DNA of 32,295 nucleotides. Origin: Acidimicrobiaceae bacterium. Lineage in GTDB: Bacteria; Actinomycetota; Acidimicrobiia; Acidimicrobiales; RAAP-2. Positions 15,717 through 22,938 of this stretch are shown piece after piece. A model generated the notes under the pieces. That model saw nothing but the letters and a program-made list of their open reading frames with translations. It had not been told where the DNA came from and searched no databases. Each line of letters begins with the position of its first letter. The first letter of the stretch is position 1. The position numbers and the translations under genes were made by a program. The stretch spans positions 5,206 to 37,500 of the forward strand of contig PLZP01000114.1 of the NCBI GenBank assembly GCA_003152215.1, given 5' to 3'.

Positions 15717-16310
15717 CTAGCCAACCTCGGGGGCCACGTTGTAGTTCAGGAGCGTCGGGGTCGAAAGACGCGTCGTAAGCGTGGTGATGGAGGCGTTGTG
15801 CAGGTTCATCCGCCAGGCCGCCGATCCTGACACGCCGAGCGCCCAGGTCACCGCCGACTTGATGGGCGACATGTGCGTGATAATCGCCAGGTCCGTCGTC
15901 GAACTGTGCAGCAGACTCGTCGGATCCAGCAGCTGAAGCTGCAGTTCCGCGTGGACGCGCTGGTCGACGGAGGCCAGCGACTCGCCGTCGCCAAAGGCGG
16001 TGTCGTGATCATGCTCGAACGCGCGCCACTGCTCCTCGCTCACGACGCTCAACGATTGACCGTCCAGCGAGCCGTAGTCAACCTCAATGAACGACTGCTT
16101 CACGACGGCTTCAACCCCAGGGATCGCCAACGCCGCCGTGGCACGGGCGCGTTGCAGCGGCGAGGTCCATACTTCGCGCACGCGTGTGAGCAGCGGACGA
16201 AGAGCAATCGCCTGGCGTTCGCCGAGCTCAGTGAGCGAGGGATCACTGCGACCGACGAGGAGGCGCTGCGCATTGGTCGTCGTCTGGCCGTGACGAATGA
16301 GAATGATCAC
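15717..16310 (-). CDS. histidine phosphatase (phosphoglycerate mutase-like) family protein
   Basis: 197 residues. RHGQTTTN near residue 6 carries the phosphorylated His and the first Arg. SPLQRARATA near 50 has the second Arg, EVDYGSLDGQ near 76 the acid/base Glu, and ITHMSPIKSAV near 144 the second catalytic His. The length suits small-molecule phosphatases of the CobC/GpmB group rather than true glycolytic mutase. Start choice: GTG 16310, which overlaps the upstream stop as GTGA and begins directly with the IILIRHG strand; GTG 16331 would lie inside the upstream gene. In actinobacteria such phosphatases often follow a C4-type zinc-ribbon gene, as here. It is the last gene of a five-gene minus-strand operon starting at phzF. 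Confidence 0.9.
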   Translation of the reverse strand: MIILIRHGQTTTNAQRLLVGRSDPSLTELGERQAIALRPLLTRVREVWTSPLQRARATAALAIPGVEAVVKQSFIEVDYGSLDGQSLSVVSEEQWRAFEHDHDTAFGDGESLASVDQRVHAELQLQLLDPTSLLHSSTTDLAIITHMSPIKSAVTWALGVSGSAAWRMNLHNASITTLTTRLSTPTLLNYNVAPEVG

Positions 16311-17017
16311 GGCAACAAGAGCCGTCCACACTCGGGACAGGGCATGAAGGATCCCTCCGCTTGGCCCTTCCAGCGATCGACGTCAAGGGGCGACAGCGCG
16401 ATGCGACAGCCGTCGCAACGTGCCGCGTCCACCTGCGCGGCGCCCGAAGTGCCGACGCGCGAGAACGCCGCGTCGTAGCGCGCGAGGAGCTCCGCGCTGA
16501 GTGCCGACGCCCGCTCGACGCGGCCCGTTCGCAGGCTTACGAGTTCGTCGTCGAGTCCGGCCCGCAACTCTGCAATGACCCCCTGCAGCTCGGTGCGCCT
16601 CGCGACCTGAGGCTGGGCCTTCGCTTTGACGGCGTTGACTATCTCATCGAGAGGCTCCACCTCGATGAGATAGTCGAGTTCAAGGTCTTCACTACGCGCG
16701 AGCAGCTCTCGGACGTGAGCGAGTTCGCCCTGCAACGCCGCCAACTCGCGCGCGTTCGCAGTCGATGCACTGAGCGTCGAGTCAAGGCCCTCGGCGCGAG
16801 TTCGCAGGCGCCCGCTTTCGCGTTGCGCGTCTTCGTAGGCCGATTGAACGGGCGCGAGAACGGCCTGCGCTTCGTTCAGGGCCTTCAAGAGGCCTCGCAG
16901 CTCCTCTTCGACGGTGACGAGTTCGGCCATCTCCGGCAGGTGGTTGCGCTGCGCGGTGACCCGGTCGATCCACCGATCGGCCTCCATCAAAGCGCGCAGG
17001 TTGTCGGTCTCGTTCAC
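16307..17017 (-). CDS. C4-type zinc-ribbon coiled-coil protein (CT398/zf-RING_7 family)
   Basis: 236 residues. Residues about 10-170 are a long charged coiled coil (repeated E, R, A and L heptads, for example AELVTVEEELRGLLKALNEA, near 27). The C-terminus has two CxxC pairs, ARCDGCRIAL and PCPECGRLL, that form a zinc ribbon. The family is common in actinobacteria, usually beside Nif3-like and RNase H/phosphatase genes; nucleic-acid or secretion-associated roles have been proposed, none firmly. The start is GTG 17017, 4 nt after the NUDIX stop; the frame is open further up to 17470 but that stretch is arginine-rich shadow of the NUDIX gene. The messenger contains a perfect 15-bp inverted repeat (16637-16675) encoding DYLIE and LDEIV. 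Confidence 0.85.
   Translation of the reverse strand: MNETDNLRALMEADRWIDRVTAQRNHLPEMAELVTVEEELRGLLKALNEAQAVLAPVQSAYEDAQRESGRLRTRAEGLDSTLSASTANARELAALQGELAHVRELLARSEDLELDYLIEVEPLDEIVNAVKAKAQPQVARRTELQGVIAELRAGLDDELVSLRTGRVERASALSAELLARYDAAFSRVGTSGAAQVDAARCDGCRIALSPLDVDRWKGQAEGSFMPCPECGRLLLP
16637..16675 (-). repeat. perfect 15-bp inverted repeat inside the zinc-ribbon gene
   Basis: The arms 16637-16651 (GACTATCTCATCGAG on plus) and 16661-16675 are exact reverse complements with a 9-base spacer. Both arms are fully coding, so the hairpin is made by matched codon choice in two unrelated peptide segments. No T-run follows on either strand. Confidence 0.8.
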
Positions 17018-17021
17018 GGCA

Positions 17022-17564
17022 TCAGTCTCGCACGTCAAATGTCTCGTAGGCCCGGCCCAACTTCGCCAACGCCGGCGCGAGGTCCGGCTCGCATCGCGCT
17101 TGCGCGCTGGCAAAGTCAAACCAGTACACCTCAGGACTCTCGCCCGCGGGCGGTACGGGTTCGAGAGGCGGCGCGACGAGGACATAGCGCAGGTCGTAGT
17201 GCGTGTGGCCGCGAGGTCCGGGATGCACGTCCACGTGAAAGAGGTTCGTCGGCACGACGTGTCGCGCGACGAGACCGGTCTCCTCAAGCGATTCGCGGCG
17301 TGCTGCGTCCTCGGGTAGCTCGCCGGGGTCCACATGGCCACCGGGCTGTATCCAGATCTTGAGGCGACGATGGCGATGCAAGATAACGCCGCGCGACGAG
17401 ACAACGAACGCTGACGCCGTGACGTGGTGCTCGTTGTCCGCTTCACTAAAGGGGTCGCCGGGCCACGCAAGTCGGTCCACTATCGCGACGATGGAGAGGG
17501 ACTCCTTTTCGTCGACAGGCTCGATGCGTCCGATCTGTTCTCGTAACGCCTCGAAACGAATCAC
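17022..17564 (-). CDS. NUDIX hydrolase
   Basis: 180 residues. The complete NUDIX box is visible at about residues 74-96: GGHVDPGELPEDAARRE followed by SLEETGL, matching Gx5Ex7REUxEExGU. The family hydrolyses nucleoside diphosphates linked to another group, using Mg or Mn bound by the REx2EE glutamates. The N-terminal 45 residues (LREQIGRIEPVDEKESLSI near 8) form an extension ahead of the HVTASAFVV strand. This architecture is common in actinobacterial NUDIX proteins of unknown substrate. The start GTG 17564 overlaps the stop of the PNPOx-like gene by 4 bp, and the next gene begins 4 nt after the stop, so it is co-translated within the operon. Confidence 0.92.
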   Translation of the reverse strand: MIRFEALREQIGRIEPVDEKESLSIVAIVDRLAWPGDPFSEADNEHHVTASAFVVSSRGVILHRHRRLKIWIQPGGHVDPGELPEDAARRESLEETGLVARHVVPTNLFHVDVHPGPRGHTHYDLRYVLVAPPLEPVPPAGESPEVYWFDFASAQARCEPDLAPALAKLGRAYETFDVRD

Positions 17565-18232
17565 TGGAGGTCCAGGAGCCTCGTGACCGACTCGGGTAGC
17601 GCGATGTCGCCCTTCGCCATGGCGCCATTCGTATCGGGCACCGGCGCGCCGAAGACAACGCGAGCGGGCACGGTCCCGGACCAGATGGCGAGCTCCTGAT
17701 CGTCGTACGGATCGTCCGTCGGGCCGGAGGAGAGTTTTGCTGACGCTTCGTCGATGGTGACCGCGACCACCAGGGTCAGTCGCCTCTCCGAATCAGTCAT
17801 CGGTCGAACCTCGCGGGCGCGACCGGGCAGCACGGCGTCGACGAACATCTCGAGAACTCTCGCCTTCTCGTCGTCATCGGCGACGAGGTTTGCCGCGCCG
17901 AACAGCACGACTGAGCGATAGGCAATTGACGACTCGAATCCACTGCGCGCGAGGCGAAGCCCGTCGTACAGCGTGATACTGACGCACGCTTCACCACGCT
18001 CGACCACAGACTTCATCACCACATTTGAAGGACTCCCGTGCAGGTAGAGGGTGCGGCCCTCACGTGCGTGGAGCGTTGGGATGACCATGGCACTTCCTCG
18101 CACGATGGCACTCACGTGGCACAGCCGGGCCTCGTCAATGATGTCGAAAATCACGTCGCTCTCATACTGCGCCTTCGTGGCGAGTCGACGAACCCTCGTA
18201 TGCGGGCCCGGCCCGAGTGCATCACCACTCAT
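17561..18232 (-). CDS. pyridoxamine 5'-phosphate oxidase-like flavin-binding protein
   Basis: 223 residues with the split-barrel FMN-binding fold. RRLATKAQYESDVIFDIIDEAR opens the domain (from about residue 15), ARLCHVSAIVRGSAMVIPT follows near 35, and TLYLHGSPSN near 61 and SVVLFGAANLV near 107 are the strands lining the flavin. These match the PNPOx-like / NimA-related group. Members reduce or bind F420 or flavin-dependent substrates, haem or nitroimidazoles; the specific reaction is not readable. The ATG start overlaps the phzF stop (ATGA) and the gene's stop overlaps the NUDIX start. Confidence 0.85.
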   Translation of the reverse strand: MSGDALGPGPHTRVRRLATKAQYESDVIFDIIDEARLCHVSAIVRGSAMVIPTLHAREGRTLYLHGSPSNVVMKSVVERGEACVSITLYDGLRLARSGFESSIAYRSVVLFGAANLVADDDEKARVLEMFVDAVLPGRAREVRPMTDSERRLTLVVAVTIDEASAKLSSGPTDDPYDDQELAIWSGTVPARVVFGAPVPDTNGAMAKGDIALPESVTRLLDLQ

Positions 18233-19059
18233 CCGCGAAGGTCACCACCGAAGAATGTTCTCGCCATGCCCGCCACCTCGACGGCGCTCTCGAAGAGTCG
18301 CGCGAACATTACGCCGCCTCGCGCCGATGCCTGGTGTACCGAGACCGTCGGCGATCCGGTGCTTTCGACCCACCACGGTGACACGGCACACATCGCACTG
18401 CCCGTGACGCTGTCTTCCGCGAGTCCGAGACGCGGAGCGAAAACTCGGATCGCGGCGTCCGCGCCCGGTCCGCCGACGCACGCCGCGATGACCATCGAGC
18501 AAGGCACCAGGAACAGATTCATCGAGTCGACGGCGAGGCCGCACAAGGTGTCGTAGTCCTCGACGACCGCCAGCACACTGTGCGGCCCCGCGCGAAAGAC
18601 TTCGCGAACCGGTCCGAGCGTGTTATTCAACATCGACGCGTCGGCCGATTCAAGAGTCCATCGCGGTAAGTCAATGGCGAGGAGTCCGTCACTCATGCGT
18701 CGCCCCGAAAGCTGACCGGCGCGCGTCTGGAAGTAGATCTCGCCGCCGGGGACCCCCAGCTCGTTCAACAACACGTGCAGACTCGCGAGCGTGGCGTGAC
18801 CGCAAATGTCGACCTCGACAGTGGGCGTAAACCAGCGCAGCGACCATTGATCGCCCACTCTTCTGACGAAGGCCGTTTCAGAGACTCCCAGTTCGAAGGC
18901 GATCTGTTGGAGTTCATCGTCGGGCATCGAACGCTCGAGCAGCACGACGACCGCGGGATTGCCCCGTTCGGCGTCGCCGGTAAACGCATCGACCCACCAG
19001 AGCCGGTGACCGAACGCCACATTTACAGAGTCCACCCGTAAAGCCTGCCACACGTCCAC
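18229..19059 (-). CDS. PhzF-family isomerase-like protein
   Basis: 276 residues. WWVDAFTGDAERGNPAVVVL (from residue 21) is the family opening, SETAFVRR near 60 contains the conserved catalytic Glu, and RWFTPTVEVDICGHATLA near 75 is the strongest family signature. VFAPRLGLAEDSVTGSA near 208 mirrors it in the second half of the duplicated diaminopimelate-epimerase fold. PhzF in pseudomonads isomerises a phenazine precursor, but most genomic homologues have unknown substrates, and no other phenazine genes are here. The start is GTG 19059, 7 nt after a TAGGGG box, consistent with a leaderless message; GTG 19035 and 19023 are possible shorter starts. It heads the five-gene operon and is divergent from the EEP gene, sharing its promoter core. 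Confidence 0.88.
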   Translation of the reverse strand: MDVWQALRVDSVNVAFGHRLWWVDAFTGDAERGNPAVVVLLERSMPDDELQQIAFELGVSETAFVRRVGDQWSLRWFTPTVEVDICGHATLASLHVLLNELGVPGGEIYFQTRAGQLSGRRMSDGLLAIDLPRWTLESADASMLNNTLGPVREVFRAGPHSVLAVVEDYDTLCGLAVDSMNLFLVPCSMVIAACVGGPGADAAIRVFAPRLGLAEDSVTGSAMCAVSPWWVESTGSPTVSVHQASARGGVMFARLFESAVEVAGMARTFFGGDLRG

Positions 19060-19066
19060 GTCGAAC

Positions 19067-19072
19067 CCCCTA
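19067..19072 (-). promoter_or_regulatory. predicted -10 box of leaderless phzF-like gene
   Basis: On the minus strand this reads TAGGGG, then seven bases, then GTG 19059. It overlaps by two bases the TAGGGT box used in the opposite direction, sharing the CTAG centre. Confidence 0.4.
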
Positions 19073-19076
19073 GGGT
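19071..19076 (+). promoter_or_regulatory. predicted -10 box of leaderless EEP gene
   Basis: TAGGGT, six bases (ttcgtt), then GTG 19083; identical hexamer and spacing to hlyIII. No ribosome binding site is present between box and start. Confidence 0.45.
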
Positions 19077-19082
19077 TTCGTT

Positions 19083-19883
19083 GTGCGTGTCGCGACGTTT
19101 AACCTTCACGCTGGTGTCGACGGATGGGGTCGACCAACTCGGGTCCTTGACCACGTCGTGAGTCTCAACGCCGATCTTCTGATTCTTCCGGAGCTGTGGC
19201 GCAGTGAGCGCGGCGAGGATTTCTTCGAATCGCTGAAGGCCCGTCTGGGAATGGACGGCGTCTTCGTGCCGCTCGCCACCGGCCAACGCGTGACCTCGGG
19301 CACCGGCGGACGAACCTGGCAGCCGCTCCTCGCCCACGTAAGCGGCGAACGCGGCCTCTTCTTCGACGAGCACCGCACCCTGAGCAAAGCGCAACGGGTT
19401 CGTCGTGCGACGTCCAAGGGGGTCGAGGATGGCGAGTGGGGACTCGGACTGTTGACGCGTCTTCCCATCGTCGACATCCGCGTCGAGTCGCTCGGTCGAC
19501 TGCCTCGAGAGAAAGTCAAGCGGGCGCTGATCATTGCGACGCTGCGCGAGGGCGATCGAACGTTCTATGCGCTCGCGGTGCACGGCGCGCATCTCAGTCA
19601 CGGTTCGTATCGTCAGTACCGACGCGTCACCGACATCGTCAACACGCTTGACCCGGCACTGCCGATACTTCTCGGCGGTGACTTCAACTCCTGGCGCCCA
19701 CTTCTACGGCTCCTCTTGCCCGGCTGGCGCTCACTGGTCAACGCGCGCACCTGGCCCGCGCGCGCGCCCCATTCACAGATCGACCACTTGCTCGTGCGCG
19801 GTCCATGGGAGCGTCTCGGCGGCTTCGCGAGTGACGGCGGCAGCGATCACCGAGCCCTCGTCGCGGACGTGCGTCTCAACTAG
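19083..19883 (+). CDS. endonuclease/exonuclease/phosphatase (EEP) family protein
   Basis: 266 residues, a single EEP (DNase I-like) domain. VATFNLHAG at the N-terminus supplies the metal-binding Asn, LLILPELWRS near 33 the catalytic Glu, LAVHGAHLSHG near 163 the general His region, LLGGDFNSW near 195 the Asp and Asn, and GGSDHRAL near 251 the final Asp-His. The family cleaves phosphodiesters in nucleic acids or phospho-lipids/inositols; the substrate here is open. No signal peptide or membrane segment is evident, so it should be cytosolic. The start is GTG 19083, probably leaderless. Its TAG shares the palindromic CTAG at 19880-19883 with the TAG of the opposite oxidoreductase. Confidence 0.9.
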   Translation: MRVATFNLHAGVDGWGRPTRVLDHVVSLNADLLILPELWRSERGEDFFESLKARLGMDGVFVPLATGQRVTSGTGGRTWQPLLAHVSGERGLFFDEHRTLSKAQRVRRATSKGVEDGEWGLGLLTRLPIVDIRVESLGRLPREKVKRALIIATLREGDRTFYALAVHGAHLSHGSYRQYRRVTDIVNTLDPALPILLGGDFNSWRPLLRLLLPGWRSLVNARTWPARAPHSQIDHLLVRGPWERLGGFASDGGSDHRALVADVRLN

Positions 19884-20905
19884 CCCAAGGTCACACTCTC
19901 GTCGACGACGACGAGCGTCTTCCCGTGATTTCCACCAGTGAAGAGAAGGTTCAACGCGTTGGGCGCCTCCTCGAGACCCTGCACGAGGTGCTCTCGATGG
20001 GCAATGCGACCATCGAGCACCATTGTGGCCAGTTCAACCTGCGCCTCGGCGTAGCGGGGGGCGAAGTCGAACACGATGAAGCCCTGCATCCGACCTCGAC
20101 GCATGATCATCATCGACGTGTTCGCGATTCCTTTCGGTCGCTCCATGGAGTTGTACTGCGAGATGGCGCCACAGAGCACGATGCGCGCGTGCATGGCAAT
20201 GTTCGACAAGACGGCGTCGAGGATCTCACCGCCCACGTTGTCGAAGTACAGGTCGACTCCCTTCGGGCACGCCGCGCGAATCCGCTTGTTGAGGTGGTCC
20301 TCGCGGTAGTCGAGGCATTCGTCGAAGCCGTAGTTTTCAACGACCTCGGCGCACTTCTCGGGTCCACCGGCAATGCCCACGACTTTCGACGCACCCCGAG
20401 CCTTCGCGATTTGCCCAACGACCGATCCGGTTGCGCCCGCGGCACCAGACACGACGACGACGTCGCCCTCCTTAAATTGGCCAATGTCGAGCAGTCCGAA
20501 GTAGGCCGTCAATCCCGTCGTCCCGAGCACGTTCATGACGGTCGCGAGATCGAGTCCGAGCCCGGTTGGCACGACGGTGAATCTGTTTTGTTCTGTCGCA
20601 ACCGCCCACTCCTGCCAGTTGGTCATGCCGTAGACGATGTCGCCGACCTTGTAACGGTCGGTGTTGGACTCGACCACCACGCCGCTGCCACCGGCGCGAA
20701 TCACGTCACCGAGTTCAATGGCCGGCAGGTAGCCCGGCGCATCGTTCATCCAGGTTCGAATCGTTGGGTCGATCGAGACGAGGCCAACCTTGATCAACGC
20801 CTCATTGGCCCCGCATATGGGTACTGGACCCTCCACGATTGATGTGGTCGACGCGTCGACCATGCCCACGGGCCGTTGTGCGAGTACAACTTGTCGATTG
20901 TTCAT
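19880..20905 (-). CDS. NADP-dependent medium-chain oxidoreductase, CurA/prostaglandin reductase-like
   Basis: 341 residues. The N-terminal GroES-like domain contains SIDPTIRTWMND near 47 and LGDVIRAGGSGVVVES near 66. The Rossmann domain has VVVSGAAGATGSVVGQIAKARGASKVVGIAGG (from about 148), with the AxxGxxG loop and a G/C-rich NADP site. The FDNVGGEILDAVL stretch near 212 is diagnostic of leukotriene B4 dehydrogenase/CurA-type enone reductases, which saturate alpha,beta-unsaturated ketones with NADPH. There are no zinc-binding cysteines. The start is ATG 20905, with a strong AAGGAG ribosome binding site 6 bases upstream; a longer frame to 20983 lacks such a site. It probably detoxifies enones or acts in lipid or aromatic catabolism. 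Confidence 0.93.
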   Translation of the reverse strand: MNNRQVVLAQRPVGMVDASTTSIVEGPVPICGANEALIKVGLVSIDPTIRTWMNDAPGYLPAIELGDVIRAGGSGVVVESNTDRYKVGDIVYGMTNWQEWAVATEQNRFTVVPTGLGLDLATVMNVLGTTGLTAYFGLLDIGQFKEGDVVVVSGAAGATGSVVGQIAKARGASKVVGIAGGPEKCAEVVENYGFDECLDYREDHLNKRIRAACPKGVDLYFDNVGGEILDAVLSNIAMHARIVLCGAISQYNSMERPKGIANTSMMIMRRGRMQGFIVFDFAPRYAEAQVELATMVLDGRIAHREHLVQGLEEAPNALNLLFTGGNHGKTLVVVDESVTLG

Positions 20906-21032
20906 CTGCGCTCCTTGAGCATTCACGTTAGAGGGACGGCCACCGTCGCCCACGGCCAGTCGCGCAGATGCTGAGCTCGCCACTGGTTTCGCGGGCGCTG
21001 GTCCAGTGCAAGACGAGGACTGTGTCGTGACG

Positions 21033-21197
21033 TCAGATTACGTCGTGCCCCTCGCTGGCCTGGTCCGATGCGGCGGCCCGTCGTCGTTCGTCGACGTCGA
21101 CGCCGAGTTCTCGGAGCACGCGCACAGCGAAGTTCTCGGCTCCGTCACGGACGCCCGCGAGCCGGAGATCGAGAGTTTTTTTATTACTTCGTCGGTG
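21033..21197 (-). pseudogene. possible remnant of a Clp N-terminal-like domain
   Basis: On the minus strand, 54 codons run from an in-frame TAA (21198-21200) to TGA (21033-21035). The last part reads LAGVRDGAENFAVRVLRELG then VDVDERRRAA. This resembles the repeat of Clp_N domains (LLxLLRExxxxAAxVLxxLGVDLxxLR), and third codon positions are G/C-rich like real genes. There is no ATG, no ribosome binding site and no room for a whole domain; the only in-frame starts are GTGs giving about 30 residues. It is therefore either a decayed 3' end or chance. Confidence 0.25.
21135..21182 (+). terminator. weak terminator-like hairpin before the sulfite operon
   Basis: CTCGGCTC (21135-21142) can pair with GAGCCG-g-AG (21159-21167) around a 16-base loop, and a run of seven T lies at 21176-21182. 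The stem has a bulge and the T-run is about nine bases away, so it is only a candidate. It lies upstream of the predicted promoter and would insulate the operon. Confidence 0.25.
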
Positions 21198-21200
21198 TTA

Positions 21201-21229
21201 TTGCCAATTCATGACTAAGTGGATAAGGT
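21201..21229 (+). promoter_or_regulatory. predicted promoter of the sulfite reductase-siroheme operon
   Basis: TTGCCA (21201-21206), 17 bases, TAAGGT (21224-21229). Initiation would be near 21236, which excludes ATG 21211 as the start codon and leaves a leader of about 30 nt before GTG 21268. Confidence 0.6.
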
Positions 21230-21267
21230 TAGTCACCATTAGCCACACGGGGATGGGGGAAATTGAC

Positions 21268-22938
21268 GTGACGACCGAGACGAAGCCGGAAACTGCCGTT
21301 GAGGAGATCAAGCGCTCCAGCAATTTCCTGCGCGGATCCCTGGGCGAAGAACTCGACAACGACGTCGCCAGCGTGTCGAATGACGCAGAACAGCTGCTCA
21401 AATTTCATGGCATCTACTCCCAAGACAACCGAGACGTTCGCCGGGAGCGTGCCGTCAAACACGAGGAACTCGATTACATCTTTATGATTCGCGTCGCGAT
21501 CCCCGGTGGTCGGGTCTCTCCCGACCAGTGGCTCGCGCTCGACCGCATTGCGAGCGACGTGGCCGACGGGTCGATTCGCCTCACCACTCGCCAGGCCGTG
21601 CAGTACCACGGCGTGTTGAAGGATGGACTACGTCCGCTCGCGCGCTCCCTCGACGAGCAGCTCATGACGTCCTTTGGCGCCTGTGGCGACGTCGTCCGCA
21701 ATGTCGTGTCCTGTCCTGGCCTGCAGTCCGACCAGTCTGATGAGCGGCTACATGAAATCACTTCGCGCCTCGCACGGACGTTTCGGGCAACGACCAACGC
21801 ACACTGGGAGATCTTCGTCAACGGCGACAAGGCCGCCTCCCGAGAGGAGATCGCCGAGCGATCTTTCTATGGTGACACGTATCTGCCGCGCAAATTCAAG
21901 ATCGCGGTGGCCCACCCACACGACAACTGCGTCGACGTCTTCGCCCAGGACGTGGGGCTCATTCCCGGCGTGCACCCCATGGCTGGTGATGGTTTCACAC
22001 TTCTCGTTGGTGGCGGCCTCGGACGCTCCTACGCCAATGACGACACGTTTTCTCGCCTCGCCGATCCGATGACCTTCGTCACCTACGACGAGCTCGAAGA
22101 GGTCATCGCGGCCATTGTCGCCACCTATCGCGACCTCGGTGACCGTACTGATCGCAAGCGCGCTCGCATGAAGTACGTGGTCGCCGACATGGGCATCGAA
22201 CAGTTCCGTAAGGAGGTCGAGGTACGACTGGGCCGCGACGTTCGCGAGCCCCTCGAGCTTCCGACACGCTTCGATGCCGACGACCACTTGGGGTGGCGCC
22301 AACTCGGCGACGGAACCTGGCAGGTGGGCGTTCGCGTCTCCGCGGGAAGAGTTCGCGACGACGAGGGTGGAACGACACTTCGCACGGCATTGCGCGAAAT
22401 CGCCGAGCAGTTGCCCGTCGCCTTCTTCATCACCGCCCAGCAGGACATCATCGTGAGCGCGATTCGCGACAGCGACCGTCCGCTCGTCGAAGCACTTCTT
22501 GCACGTCACCGCGTACGACTCGATGGCGCGCTCGGCGTCGTCGAACGCACGGCACTGGCCTGTCCCGCGCTTCCCACGTGCGGTCAGGCGCTCACCGAGG
22601 CGGAGCGCCGGCTCCCCGAATTGGTTGACACCATTGAAGACGAGCTCGGACGACGCAAGCTCGGACGACGGTCGCTCCAACTGCGGATGACCGGATGCCC
22701 CAACGGTTGCGCCCGTCCCGCCGTCGCCGAAGTGGGCATCGTCGGACGAACCAAGTCGACTTACGACGTGTACGTCGGCGGAGGTCCACGCGGCGATCGA
22801 CTGGCGACCCTCTTTCGAGAAAAGGTTCCCTTCGCCGAGATTTCAACGGTGCTCGGTCCACTCTTCGATCGTTGGGAATCCGAGAGTGACGTGGATGAAT
22901 CCTTCGGCGACTTCGTAACCCGTGTGGGTGTCTCGTGA
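21268..22938 (+). CDS. cysI: sulfite reductase haemoprotein (CysI-like)
   Basis: 556 residues, near the 570 of E. coli CysI. LLKFHGIYSQDNRDVR near 46 and VAIPGGRVSPDQWLALD near 76 are the CysI-type N-terminal motifs. GACGDVVRNVVSCPG near 140 is the sulfite/siroheme-binding segment. ACPALPTC near 430 and GCPNGCARP near 474 supply the four Cys that bind the [4Fe-4S] cluster coupled to siroheme. It reduces sulfite to sulfide in six electrons. No CysJ flavoprotein is in the window, so ferredoxin may be the donor; nitrite is a possible substrate too. The start GTG 21268 has GGGGGA seven bases upstream and lies downstream of the predicted promoter. Its stop overlaps the next gene (GTGA), which makes siroheme. 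Confidence 0.9.
   Translation: MTTETKPETAVEEIKRSSNFLRGSLGEELDNDVASVSNDAEQLLKFHGIYSQDNRDVRRERAVKHEELDYIFMIRVAIPGGRVSPDQWLALDRIASDVADGSIRLTTRQAVQYHGVLKDGLRPLARSLDEQLMTSFGACGDVVRNVVSCPGLQSDQSDERLHEITSRLARTFRATTNAHWEIFVNGDKAASREEIAERSFYGDTYLPRKFKIAVAHPHDNCVDVFAQDVGLIPGVHPMAGDGFTLLVGGGLGRSYANDDTFSRLADPMTFVTYDELEEVIAAIVATYRDLGDRTDRKRARMKYVVADMGIEQFRKEVEVRLGRDVREPLELPTRFDADDHLGWRQLGDGTWQVGVRVSAGRVRDDEGGTTLRTALREIAEQLPVAFFITAQQDIIVSAIRDSDRPLVEALLARHRVRLDGALGVVERTALACPALPTCGQALTEAERRLPELVDTIEDELGRRKLGRRSLQLRMTGCPNGCARPAVAEVGIVGRTKSTYDVYVGGGPRGDRLATLFREKVPFAEISTVLGPLFDRWESESDVDESFGDFVTRVGVS

Larger units (their letters stand above)
20906..21200. other. intergenic region upstream of the sulfite operon
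   Basis: About 295 bp with no convincing intact gene. It contains a minus-strand open stretch that looks coding (21033-21197, listed separately) and a GC hairpin followed by a run of seven T on the plus strand (21135-21182). No tRNA or riboswitch consensus was recognised. The start of the oxidoreductase leader occupies the left end. Confidence 0.6.

Noticed and set aside
16361..17362. Plus-strand open frame of 333 codons
   Set aside because: Antisense to the zinc-ribbon and NUDIX genes, with no recognisable domain and excess Arg.
21211..21267. Upstream ATG start for the sulfite reductase
   Set aside because: It overlaps the predicted promoter -10 and lies before the expected transcription start; GTG 21268 has a GGGGGA ribosome binding site.
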